A stretch of 5,503 nt of DNA, from the NCBI GenBank assembly GCA_029881855.1, contig JAOULU010000124.1, positions 1 through 5,503 on the forward strand. Reading direction: 5' to 3'. A program made the translations under genes and the position numbers. The notes under the pieces were generated by a model. The model was given only the letters and a program-made list of their open reading frames with translations, had not been told where the DNA came from and ran no database searches. The stretch is from Nitrosomonas sp. (GTDB taxonomy: Bacteria > Pseudomonadota > Gammaproteobacteria > Burkholderiales > Nitrosomonadaceae). This document shows positions 1-5,209 of the stretch, piece after piece (the first letter of the stretch is position 1; each line of letters begins with the position of its first letter).

Positions 1-26
1 TAGGTCATATCGTTGTTTTTAGGCGT

Positions 27-72
27 AAAAAAAGCCGTCCTGGGACAGCTTTAATTACTTCAATGGGACGGC
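27..72 (-). terminator. Possible minus-strand intrinsic terminator with a long loop
   Basis: Read on the minus strand, GCCGTCC (72-66) can pair with GGACGGC (40-34) and is followed directly by seven T residues (33-27). The 7-bp GC-rich stem and U-tract fit an intrinsic terminator. The loop of about 25 nt is unusually long, though a short inner pairing (37-46) could compact it. No convincing gene ends just upstream, so it may close a lost or very short transcript. Half of the stem also resembles the tmRNA 3' end (see findings). Confidence 0.4.
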
Positions 73-125
73 GACTACCGAATAACATACATAACTATTT
101 GTTAATTAATATAAAAGTGGTATTG

Positions 126-188
126 CTAAAGCCATGTTACCCCGAATGTTACCCCATTAAAAAGTTTGTGGAAAAAATCTGAGTTCAT
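126..188 (-). CDS. Possible 20-residue small ORF running into GTTACCCC repeats
   Basis: An ATG at 188-186 is preceded by AAGGG (200-196) with 7-nt spacing, which is good ribosome-binding geometry. The frame starts MNSDFFHKLF and stops with TAG at 128-126. The second half is encoded by the two GTTACCCC copies, read in reverse as GGGGTAAC. I do not recognise the peptide. It could be the first codons of a gene that was cut when the repeat region was joined on, a leader peptide, or chance. Nothing besides the ribosome-binding site supports translation. Confidence 0.15.
   Translation of the reverse strand: MNSDFFHKLFNGVTFGVTWL
136..164 (+). repeat. GTTACCCC repeat module, left copy
   Basis: Two exact GTTACCCC octamers (136-143 and 148-155) lie 12 bp apart and are followed by ATTAAAAAG (156-164). 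The same layout occurs in the same orientation at 945-974: GTTACCC, GTTACCCC 13 bp later, then GATTAAAAG. Because the other copy lies next to an integrase stub, I infer that these are arm-type binding sites of a tyrosine recombinase at the two ends of a former integrated element. Confidence 0.55.
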
Positions 189-372
189 CAGATATCCCTT
201 TTAATACAATTACTTTAAAATAACTGTAAGCAACATTCTATCATATGGCAAATTATAGTTATGCAAACTAAAGCAGCGAGTTCAGTTCCCTATTTCCCTG
301 ATATTATTTTTATAAAAATCCATCGTATCTGCTCACTTGAGTATGCTTTTTTACAGTTAATGCGACAGGGCC
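189..372. other. AT-rich intergenic stretch, no gene seen
   Basis: Between the repeat module and the cold-shock gene terminator I find no supported coding region, RNA gene or clear promoter. A plus-strand frame opens at 261, but it runs through the terminator and antisense into the cold-shock gene and shows no protein-like features. Scattered A/T-rich hexamers resembling -10 elements occur here, but none has a good -35 partner. Confidence 0.5.
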
Positions 373-400
373 AAAAAAAACCCAGCTCAAAAGAGCCGGG
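373..400 (-). terminator. Intrinsic terminator of the cold-shock gene
   Basis: On the minus strand CCCGGCTC (400-393), a TTTT loop and GAGCTGGG (388-381) form an 8-bp stem followed by eight T residues (380-373). One pair is G-U on the minus strand but would be an A-C mismatch on the plus strand, so the structure is built for minus-strand transcription. It lies 23 nt after the cold-shock stop codon. Confidence 0.9.
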
Positions 401-423
401 CTTTTTATCAAATCAGGAGCCGA

Positions 424-627
424 TCAAGGAGCCTGGATATTGGATGCCTGCTCGCCCTTTGGACCCTGCGTTACGTCAAAAGTAACCTTCTGACCCTCTG
501 TCAGAGTCTTAAAGCCGCTCATATTAATTGCGGAAAAGTGCGCGAACAAATCATCACCGCCACCATCGGGCGTAACAAACCCAAAACCCTTTGCATCATT
601 AAACCATTTAACTGTACCTGTTGCCAT
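424..627 (-). CDS. Cold-shock protein of the CspA family
   Basis: A 67-residue single-domain cold-shock (OB-fold) protein, the usual length for bacterial CspA/CspE proteins, which bind single-stranded RNA and DNA and act as RNA chaperones in the cytoplasm. The RNP1-type motif KGFGFV is at residues 13-18 after the typical start GTVKWFN, and the RNP2-type segment DLFAHFS is at about 26-32. The C-terminus EQASNI is also typical. The frame stays open 33 codons further upstream, but the start at 627 is chosen because AAGGAAG (641-635) sits 7 nt before it and because family members begin here. The gene has a long untranslated leader and its own terminator, so it is monocistronic. It lies between two GTTACCCC modules and immediately after an integrase fragment, so it may be an original neighbour of ssrA or former island cargo. 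Whether it is cold-induced cannot be told from sequence, and I give no specific csp letter. Confidence 0.95.
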   Translation of the reverse strand: MATGTVKWFNDAKGFGFVTPDGGGDDLFAHFSAINMSGFKTLTEGQKVTFDVTQGPKGEQASNIQAP

Positions 628-634
628 GTGATTA

Positions 635-641
635 CTTCCTT
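635..641 (-). promoter_or_regulatory. Ribosome binding site deciding the csp start
   Basis: AAGGAAG on the minus strand lies 7 nt before the ATG at 627-625. It supports the 67-residue product over the longer frame that opens at 726. Confidence 0.8.
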
Positions 642-650
642 TTAAAAATA

Positions 651-666
651 ACGGAAAAGCTTCCGT
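651..666 (-). promoter_or_regulatory. Hairpin in the csp mRNA leader
   Basis: ACGGAA and TTCCGT form a perfect 6-bp inverted repeat around a 4-nt loop, only 9 nt upstream of the Shine-Dalgarno sequence of the cold-shock gene. Leaders of csp mRNAs are known to refold with temperature in other bacteria. A role here is inferred from position only. Confidence 0.4.
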
Positions 667-738
667 AAAACTACCTGAATCGAAGATTGCACATGGAATA
701 CCAGTACTGCAAAAGCTTTGAAACAAATACCTGCCTAT

Positions 739-767
739 CTTCTACTCTGATTATAATAGAAAGTCAA
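739..767 (-). promoter_or_regulatory. Candidate promoter of the cold-shock gene
   Basis: On the minus strand TTGACT (767-762) and TAGAAG (744-739) are separated by 17 nt, matching the sigma-70 consensus at 5 of 6 and 4 of 6 positions. A TATAAT (755-750) also occurs but lacks a well-placed -35. Use of the first pair would give a leader of roughly 100 nt, in line with long csp leaders. Confidence 0.4.
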
Positions 768-788
768 GCGAAGTCTGGGGGCTGACTT

Positions 789-915
789 AAAACGAAACCG
801 CCACCACTTACCCCCAAGTAGGGGTAACAATTAGAAATAAACCTCGTTCGTCATACAACTTGATAGGCTTAACGCCAGGCTTGGTATTGCGAATAGTGGT
901 GTCAGTTAGTGGCAT
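789..915 (-). pseudogene. Truncated, frameshifted tyrosine-recombinase (P4-type integrase) gene, N-terminal remnant
   Basis: From ATG at 915 the minus strand reads MPLTDTTIRNTKPGVKP, then KLYDERGLFLIVTPT. This is the characteristic start of P4-type phage and island integrases (N-terminal arm-DNA-binding domain, DUF4102 type). The frame then stops at 810-808. Skipping one T at 816/817 restores GGKWWRFRF, which is exactly what follows in intact family members, so a one-base insertion broke the gene. Similarity ends near 789; the continuing frame (KSAPRLRL and on) is not integrase-like, and the middle and catalytic parts, including the R-H-R-Y residues, are absent. Full proteins have around 400 residues, so only about a tenth remains. 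A ribosome site AGGAG (930-926) survives. The remnant lies about 170 bp downstream of the tmRNA 3' end in the same orientation, the usual place for the integrase of an island inserted there. It cannot be active. Confidence 0.85.
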
Positions 916-918
916 TTT

Positions 919-926
919 GGGGTAAC
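919..926 (-). promoter_or_regulatory. GTTACCCC motif overlapping the integrase ribosome site
   Basis: An inverted copy of the octamer lies between the integrase AGGAG and its ATG, sharing one base with the AGGAG. Another copy lies inside the integrase coding sequence at 828-821. Position suggests integrase arm binding or autoregulation, but this is inference. Confidence 0.35.
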
Positions 927-944
927 TCCTATTTGCTAAATGGG

Positions 945-974
945 GTTACCCTTCAGTGTTACCCCGATTAAAAG
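945..974 (+). repeat. GTTACCCC repeat module, right copy
   Basis: GTTACCC (945-951), GTTACCCC (958-965) and GATTAAAAG (966-974) repeat the left module at 136-164 in the same orientation, about 810 bp apart. This copy sits between the integrase start and the tmRNA 3' end, the expected place for arm sites at one end of an integrated element. Confidence 0.55.
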
Positions 975-1022
975 CTGGTTGCTATAGGATCATATTACAC
1001 TGTACTGGACAATAAAGGCAAT

Positions 1023-1047
1023 AAAAAACCCGCACTTAGGCGGGTTT
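1023..1047 (-). terminator. Intrinsic terminator of the tmRNA gene
   Basis: On the minus strand AAACCCGC (1047-1040), a 6-nt loop and GCGGGTTT (1033-1026) form a perfect 8-bp stem that leads into a run of T residues (1028-1023). It begins about 35 nt after the encoded CCA end of the tmRNA and would leave a 3' trailer to be trimmed. Confidence 0.92.
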
Positions 1048-1081
1048 CTCGGATGTTACTAGACTTCTTAAAACAGTTAAA

Positions 1082-1446
1082 TGGTGGAGACGGCGGGAAT
1101 CGAACCCGCGTCCGTAAGCCCTCCACAGACAGTTCTACATACTTAGCCATGTTATTTAATTTAACCTTATCAACCGCCAACCGGCAAGCTGAAGACAGGC
1201 GAGTCACCTTAGTTTTAACGTTCTGTAAAGTGACCCTGCAGAACGCGATCCTTGTTAATAACTCTGCTGTCTGTTGCCAGACCCGACGTTAAGGCCCATC
1301 GGTGCAGAGGCTGGCCGTTTTTTAAGCGGCTAAAGCGTAGTTTTCGTCGTTTGCGACTAAAGTTTTTCAGTTGGATTTACGAGGTGCTCTGACCCTCGGT
1401 ATGCCCTGCGCTGCTTTGCAACCCACGTCGAAGCCAAGTCGTCCCC
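1082..1446 (-). ncRNA. ssrA: Transfer-messenger RNA (tmRNA), one-piece type
   Basis: tmRNA rescues stalled ribosomes in trans-translation: charged with alanine and bound by SmpB, it enters the A site and adds a degradation tag to the unfinished protein. The tRNA-like ends are clear: 5' GGGGACG (1446-1440) pairs with CGUCUCC (1092-1086, one G-U pair), the T-arm is GCGGG-TTCGATT-CCCGC (1109-1093), and A plus an encoded CCA (1085-1082) finish the molecule. The conserved stretch TTGGCTTCGACG follows the 5' end. The mRNA-like part encodes the tag ANDENYALAA followed by TAA (1354-1322). The length of 365 nt is normal and the ends are not permuted, so this is the one-piece form. It follows the HAD phosphatase gene in the same direction and has its own terminator. 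Its 3' end is a favoured target of island integrases, and an integrase remnant lies just downstream. Confidence 0.98.
1322..1354 (-). other. tmRNA tag-peptide reading frame (ANDENYALAA)
   Basis: The resume codon GCA (1354-1352) is followed by nine further codons and TAA (1324-1322). The tag ends in ALAA, the signal for ClpXP-type proteases. The first alanine of the full tag comes from the charged tmRNA itself. Confidence 0.95.
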
Positions 1447-1468
1447 GGTGATCTTTGTGGTAAGTCAT

Positions 1469-1496
1469 AAGATAGGGGTGTCGCTGAAAAGTTCAA
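1469..1496 (-). promoter_or_regulatory. Candidate promoter of ssrA
   Basis: TTGAAC (1496-1491) and TATCTT (1474-1469) are 16 nt apart on the minus strand, and the -10 ends 22 nt before the mature tmRNA 5' end. That would leave a short 5' leader for RNase P to remove. Both boxes match the sigma-70 consensus at 4 of 6 positions. No terminator separates the gene from the phosphatase upstream, so read-through is also possible. Confidence 0.45.
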
Positions 1497-1522
1497 CCCT
1501 TATCGGCAGATTATTCTAACAC

Positions 1523-2170
1523 TTAAAGATAGGTTAGCAAGTCTAGTGGATGGTCAATGCTATATTTGGCACCCCAGGTCTCTGTGGGTCCTTCGTTGCC
1601 AAGGTAGCCGTAATTGGCAATAATCGGCAACATGCCGGCGGCCAGGCTGGCTTTAACATCGCGCAGATCATCGCCAAGATAAATACATTTCTCCGGGGCA
1701 ATGGCTATTTTCTGACTGGCAACTAGAAGGGGTTCTGGGTGTGGTTTTTGAAGTGTTGTTTCGTCACCACAAATGGTGCAGGCTGCTCGCTGTTGGAGGC
1801 CAAGTTGTTGCATAAGTGGATGGGTAAAACATGCAGGTTTATTGGTCACAATTCCCCAGGGTAGATTGCGTGCGTCCAGTTGATCCAATAGTTCAGCCAT
1901 GCCGGGAAATAAGCAGGTGTCATGGCATAGGCGTTGGCTATAAAATTCGAGGAATTCATCGCGCATCCCTTCGTAACCGTTGTCTCCCGGTTTGATGCCA
2001 AAACCAAGGCCTAGTAATCCACGTGAGCCGGCAGAGGCTTGTGTGCGAATCTGCTCAATGGGTAGGGGGGGTAATTGGCGTTCTATACGCTGACGATTTA
2101 ATGCATGACCCAGGTCAGGGGCGGTATCGGCCACTGTTCCATCAAAATCAAGCAAGACCGCATTAATCAT
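1523..2170 (-). CDS. gph: HAD-superfamily phosphatase, phosphoglycolate phosphatase Gph / MupP type
   Basis: A 215-residue cytoplasmic phosphatase of HAD subfamily IA. All four HAD motifs are visible: DFDGT (8-12, nucleophile Asp8 and acid/base Asp10), Thr109 in VTNKP, Lys142 in KPHPEP and GDDLRD (166-171) with the Mg-binding acidic residues. The cap helices lie between motifs I and II. Annotated relatives next to ubiG are called Gph, which hydrolyses 2-phosphoglycolate. In Pseudomonas the gene following ubiG is MupP, the N-acetylmuramate 6-phosphate phosphatase of cell-wall recycling, and this protein resembles MupP in length and in features such as WGxVTNKP, GDDLRD and the C-terminal WGA/DHPL region. 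Sequence alone does not settle the substrate. The ATG at 2170 has no clear Shine-Dalgarno sequence and lies 65 nt after the ubiG stop, so expression probably depends on the operon mRNA. Confidence 0.9.
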   Translation of the reverse strand: MINAVLLDFDGTVADTAPDLGHALNRQRIERQLPPLPIEQIRTQASAGSRGLLGLGFGIKPGDNGYEGMRDEFLEFYSQRLCHDTCLFPGMAELLDQLDARNLPWGIVTNKPACFTHPLMQQLGLQQRAACTICGDETTLQKPHPEPLLVASQKIAIAPEKCIYLGDDLRDVKASLAAGMLPIIANYGYLGNEGPTETWGAKYSIDHPLDLLTYL

Positions 2171-2235
2171 TGCGTAAATTTTGCATTGTAATGATGTATG
2201 TTAGGGCCATCATGAATAACGTGTGCTGTCGGCCA

Positions 2236-2943
2236 TTAGCTGCGATAAGACATGATGTAATTGACGCTGGAATCACTCTCAAGGGCGTAAACCTTGGTGA
2301 TCGGGTTGTACGTCATGCCAATCAATTTTTCATCGGTAAGTCCAGCATTGCGGGCCATGCGCGCAAGCTCAGAGGGTTTGATAAATTTGGCGTATTCATG
2401 TGTGCCTCGTGGCAACATTTTTAAAACATATTCAGCGCCGATAATGGCGAATAAATAAGATTTTGGGTTACGGTTAATAGTTGAGAAGAAAACCCAGCCA
2501 TCGGATTTAGCTAACTGGGCGCATGAGCGAATAACGCTCATTGGGTCAGGTACATGTTCAAGCATTTCCATACAGGTGACGATGTCGTAGTGTTGTGGGT
2601 GCTCCTTAGCTAAAGCCTCCACCGTGATTTTACGGTAATCGACCTGTTGTCCGCTTTCAAGCAAGTGTAATTTAGCAACTTTCAGTGCTTTATCACTGAG
2701 ATCGATACCCGTGACATTGGCGCCACAAGTGGCCATGCCTTCAGAGAGTATGCCGCCGCCGCAACCGACATCAAGAATGGTTTTTCCTTCTAGCCCTCCA
2801 GCCATCTCACTAATGTAATTCATACGCAAGGGATTGATTTCATGTAGTGGTTTAAACTCACTGTTGGGGTCCCACCAGCGGTGTGCCAGTTGACTGAATT
2901 TTTCGAGCTCTAGTGGATCTGCATTGATACCATCGTTTTCCAT
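2236..2943 (-). CDS. ubiG: Ubiquinone biosynthesis O-methyltransferase UbiG
   Basis: UbiG is a SAM-dependent methyltransferase that performs both O-methylations of the ubiquinone ring (2-polyprenyl-6-hydroxyphenol and 3-demethylubiquinol) at the inner face of the cytoplasmic membrane. The protein has 235 residues, close to the 240 of E. coli. The N-terminus has [13 protein letters not shown] (14-26), a UbiG signature. SAM motif I is ILDVGCGGG (56-64), the acidic loop GIDLS is at 79-83 and [11 protein letters not shown] at 124-134. The stretch about 162-184, ending in LPRGTHEY, corresponds to the segment that in E. coli UbiG contacts the membrane. AAAGG (2955-2951) lies 7 nt before the start codon. 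The gene begins 17 nt after the mtaD-like stop, so the two are surely cotranscribed; its by-product S-adenosylhomocysteine is a possible substrate of the upstream enzyme. The protein is complete and shows nothing abnormal. Confidence 0.97.
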   Translation of the reverse strand: MENDGINADPLELEKFSQLAHRWWDPNSEFKPLHEINPLRMNYISEMAGGLEGKTILDVGCGGGILSEGMATCGANVTGIDLSDKALKVAKLHLLESGQQVDYRKITVEALAKEHPQHYDIVTCMEMLEHVPDPMSVIRSCAQLAKSDGWVFFSTINRNPKSYLFAIIGAEYVLKMLPRGTHEYAKFIKPSELARMARNAGLTDEKLIGMTYNPITKVYALESDSSVNYIMSYRS

Positions 2944-2960
2944 AGTTATACCTTTATCTT

Positions 2961-4289
2961 TTATTGTTTCTCTGTTGCATCAATACGTTCTTGCCAGTAG
3001 GCGGCGCGATTTTGTAATTCAAATGTGTCCAGCGTGGTCAATTGTTTGTCTTGTAACAGCATTCTACCATTTACCCAAACATGACTCACCTGTTCACGCC
3101 CTGCAGTGTAAACCAAGTGTGAGATTGGGTCATAGCAGGGAGATAGATTGAGGCCCGAAAAATCAATGGCAGTGATGTCTGCGGCTTTTCCTGTTGTTAA
3201 CGAACCTGTAGTGTTTCCAAGTCCTAATGCCTTGGCACCATTTAGGGTGGCCATCTCTAAGGCTTGGTGTGCTGGCAGGGTATTTGCTTCGCCACTCACA
3301 GCTTTTGCTAGCAGAGCAGTAAGGCGCATTTCTTCAAACATGTCGAGACGGTTGTTACTGGCTGCGCTGTCCGTACCCATACCAACATTGATGCCTTGGT
3401 CTAGTAGCGATGGAATTGGCGCAAAGCCACTGGCAAGCTTCATATTGGAAGATGGGCAGTGTGCAATACTACAGCCATATTGATGCATGAGTTTGATCTC
3501 ATGATCAGTTAGATGCACCATGTGTACAGCGATTAGATTTGGGCCAAGTAACCCTAGCTGTTCTAAGCGTTCAATGGGGCGCTTACTATTTGCAGCGATG
3601 CTCATATTAATTTCATCTTGGGTTTCGTGTAGATGAATATGGATTGGGGCATCTATTTGTTCGGCATAAGTGAGAATGTTGCTAAATGTACGGTCATTGA
3701 CGGTATAGGGTGCATGAGGTGCGAAGCAAAATGATAACAGTGGGTGTGGGTGATACTGGTCACGTAATGCTAGTCCCTTTGCTAAATAGTCATCTGCGTC
3801 ACTGGCATACGTTGTAGGGAAATCGATAACGATCATGCCAATGGCAGCGCGCATTCCTGCTTTAAGGGTCGCTTGTACGCAGGCCTCGGGAAAGAAATAC
3901 ATATCGTTAAAACAGGTAATGCCGCCTTTGATCATTTCGGCACAGGCAAGGAGGGTACCATCTGCAACAAACTGGGTGTTAACATGTTGCGCTTCAGTTG
4001 GCCAGATATGTTTATTGAGCCACTCCATCAAGGGCAGATCATCAGCTAGGCCACGCATTAATGACATGGCAGCATGCGTATGCAGATTAATTAAACCTGG
4101 AATAAGGGCATGATCATTAAGGGTGATAGTTTGTCGGGGCTTGAAATGTGATGACACCTCAGAAATCGGCAGAATCCCTTTGATGATGCCGTTATCAATT
4201 GCAATAGCGTGATCATTTAGAACGGTTGTGGCTGGGTCCACGGGGATAACCCAGCGTGCTTCAAGGAGTGTTTCGATTTCAATTAGCAT
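2961..4289 (-). CDS. mtaD: TRZ/ATZ-family amidohydrolase, 5-methylthioadenosine/S-adenosylhomocysteine deaminase type
   Basis: A 442-residue metal-dependent hydrolase of the amidohydrolase superfamily, cytoplasmic with no signal peptide. A short beta-sandwich part (about 1-60 and 375-420) frames the TIM barrel. Metal-site residues are visible: His70 and His72 in LINLHTH, His219 with catalytic Glu222 in HIHLHET, His256, and Asp307 in [21 protein letters not shown] (277-288) is typical of the MTA/SAH deaminase and TRZ/ATZ branch. Characterised relatives convert S-adenosylhomocysteine and 5-methylthioadenosine to their inosyl forms; others in the branch act on s-triazines or guanine, so the substrate is inferred. 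The position just before ubiG, which makes S-adenosylhomocysteine, supports the SAH reading. The ATG at 4289 has no good ribosome site and starts 28 nt after the ompA terminator stem; it is chosen because the N-terminus fits the family. Confidence 0.88.
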   Translation of the reverse strand: MLIEIETLLEARWVIPVDPATTVLNDHAIAIDNGIIKGILPISEVSSHFKPRQTITLNDHALIPGLINLHTHAAMSLMRGLADDLPLMEWLNKHIWPTEAQHVNTQFVADGTLLACAEMIKGGITCFNDMYFFPEACVQATLKAGMRAAIGMIVIDFPTTYASDADDYLAKGLALRDQYHPHPLLSFCFAPHAPYTVNDRTFSNILTYAEQIDAPIHIHLHETQDEINMSIAANSKRPIERLEQLGLLGPNLIAVHMVHLTDHEIKLMHQYGCSIAHCPSSNMKLASGFAPIPSLLDQGINVGMGTDSAASNNRLDMFEEMRLTALLAKAVSGEANTLPAHQALEMATLNGAKALGLGNTTGSLTTGKAADITAIDFSGLNLSPCYDPISHLVYTAGREQVSHVWVNGRMLLQDKQLTTLDTFELQNRAAYWQERIDATEKQ

Positions 4290-4310
4290 AGTGAATAGTC
4301 AGCAATACAG

Positions 4311-4343
4311 AAAAAAAGCCCCGCATTGTGGCAGGGCTTTTTT
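4311..4343 (-). terminator. Intrinsic terminator of ompA, possibly leaky or bidirectional
   Basis: On the minus strand GCCCTGC (4337-4331), a 6-nt loop and GCGGGGC (4324-4318) form a 7-bp stem containing one G-U pair and are followed by seven T residues (4317-4311). An A-rich run lies on the other flank, so a weaker plus-strand function is possible. It sits 31 nt after the ompA stop and 28 nt before the start of the mtaD-like gene. Confidence 0.88.
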
Positions 4344-4368
4344 GTTTTAATAACAGTATCCAAGAAAA

Positions 4369-5085
4369 TTATCGAGTACCTGCTACCTCTATCTCAACAC
4401 GACGGTCAGGTGCTAAGCAGTTTTTAAGGGCTTGGCCACCGCCTTGGCAGGAATCACCCGTTTCAGGTTCGCTCTCGCCTTTACCTTCTGTAAAGATGTG
4501 ATTAGATAGGATGCCGTTTGAGACTAAAAATGCTTTCACTGACTCGGCACGTCGTACAGAAAGTGCTTTGTTGTAAGCTTCTGCCCCCATGCGGTCAGTG
4601 TGACCAGTTACAATGATAATATCATAATTCAGGCGTTTTAGTTTTCTGGAGAAATCCAGAAGTGCTGTCTGCCCTTTGGGTTTGAGTCTTGCACTATCAA
4701 AATCAAATAATGCGTCAGCTGAGAATGAAAATTTTTCTAGTGATACTGGCGTAGCTACAGGAACTGGTTCAGGTGCCGGTGCCAATGCCGGTGCCGGTTC
4801 TGGGGCAGGTGTTTTTACAACAACTTCTTTCTCTACTTTGACTGTGTTTGTATCACACTCATAAATGGAATTTTTGGGTTCCCAATAACCCGTGCGCCAG
4901 CAATGCCCACCTAAATCGGGCGAACTACGCCATATTGAACCGTCGTCATTTACACTATAAGCTTCGGGAACATTAGAATCGTGCTCATGTGGCTTGCTAG
5001 TTTCGTTTGCCAAGACTGCGCCAGAGAAGAATGCTGGCAATAGTATCATTCCAACAAGTTTATTTTTGACTGACATCTTCTTCAT
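4369..5085 (-). CDS. ompA: OmpA-family peptidoglycan-binding envelope protein (no beta-barrel)
   Basis: A 238-residue exported protein. Residues 1-26 form a signal peptide (MKKMSVKNK, a hydrophobic core, then AVLA before Asn27). Residues 27-90 contain a short region with Cys62 and Cys77. A Pro/Ala/Glu linker spans about 93-113. The rest is an OmpA C-terminal domain: LFDFDSARL (126-134), VTGHTDRMG (159-167) and NKALSVRRAESV (172-183). Asp164 and Arg179 have the 15-residue spacing of the Asp/Arg pair that binds the diaminopimelate of peptidoglycan in known OmpA domains. Cys213 and Cys223 probably form the disulfide typical of the family. There is no room for the eight-stranded barrel of E. coli OmpA, so the protein is probably periplasmic or loosely outer-membrane attached. 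No lipobox is seen. AAGGAT (5097-5092) precedes the chosen start at good spacing. It is monocistronic or nearly so, given the terminator downstream. The symbol is given at family level. Confidence 0.93.
   Translation of the reverse strand: MKKMSVKNKLVGMILLPAFFSGAVLANETSKPHEHDSNVPEAYSVNDDGSIWRSSPDLGGHCWRTGYWEPKNSIYECDTNTVKVEKEVVVKTPAPEPAPALAPAPEPVPVATPVSLEKFSFSADALFDFDSARLKPKGQTALLDFSRKLKRLNYDIIIVTGHTDRMGAEAYNKALSVRRAESVKAFLVSNGILSNHIFTEGKGESEPETGDSCQGGGQALKNCLAPDRRVEIEVAGTR
4747..4809 (-). repeat. Pro/Ala/Glu-rich linker with low-complexity DNA inside ompA
   Basis: Residues 93-113 of the OmpA-family protein are built from AP, EP and VP dipeptides, and the DNA repeats short GGTGCCG-like units (plus-strand reading). 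Such linkers span the periplasm and often vary in length between strains. Confidence 0.7.
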
Positions 5086-5121
5086 ACTGTTATCCTTTTG
5101 TATTAAAAACGATAGTTCTAA

Positions 5122-5127
5122 ATTATA
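5122..5127 (-). promoter_or_regulatory. Candidate -10 element of ompA
   Basis: A perfect TATAAT on the minus strand lies 36 nt before the ompA start codon. The positions 16-18 nt upstream give only GA-rich hexamers that do not match a -35 box, so the assignment is tentative in this AT-rich stretch. Confidence 0.3.
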
Positions 5128-5186
5128 TAATTAACGTTATTAAATCTCTCTGACAGGGCTATTATTAACTTTGTAATTTTAATTAT

Positions 5187-5209
5187 ACCTACGTATTCAA
5201 GCCGTAGGT
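5187..5209. repeat. Perfect 7-bp inverted repeat upstream of ompA
   Basis: ACCTACG (5187-5193) and CGTAGGT (5203-5209) flank a 9-nt spacer. There is no adjacent T-run in either direction, so it is not a standard terminator. It could be an operator or a structured leader element of ompA if transcription starts further upstream. Confidence 0.35.

Noticed and set aside
261..485. Plus-strand 74-codon frame upstream of and antisense to csp
   Set aside because: It runs through the csp terminator and into the antisense strand of the cold-shock gene, has no ribosome site and no recognisable domain.
628..726. In-frame N-terminal extension of the cold-shock protein (33 residues)
   Set aside because: Family members start at MATGTVKWF, and a strong ribosome site lies just before that codon; the extension is untranslated leader.
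136..974. CRISPR-like array from GTTACCCC copies
   Set aside because: The repeats are too short, irregularly spaced and in both orientations; there are no uniform spacers or cas genes.
995..1292. Open frames on both strands over the tmRNA gene
   Set aside because: The region is a structured RNA with clear tRNA-like ends; these frames are chance openings.
3148..3483. Plus-strand frame of 111 codons, and others at 2924, 3835 and 2170
   Set aside because: They lie wholly or mostly antisense to the mtaD-like and ubiG genes and have no recognisable protein features.
4676..4864. Plus-strand frame rich in Gly/Ala/Thr
   Set aside because: It is the antisense reading of the ompA Pro/Ala linker; its low complexity explains the open frame.
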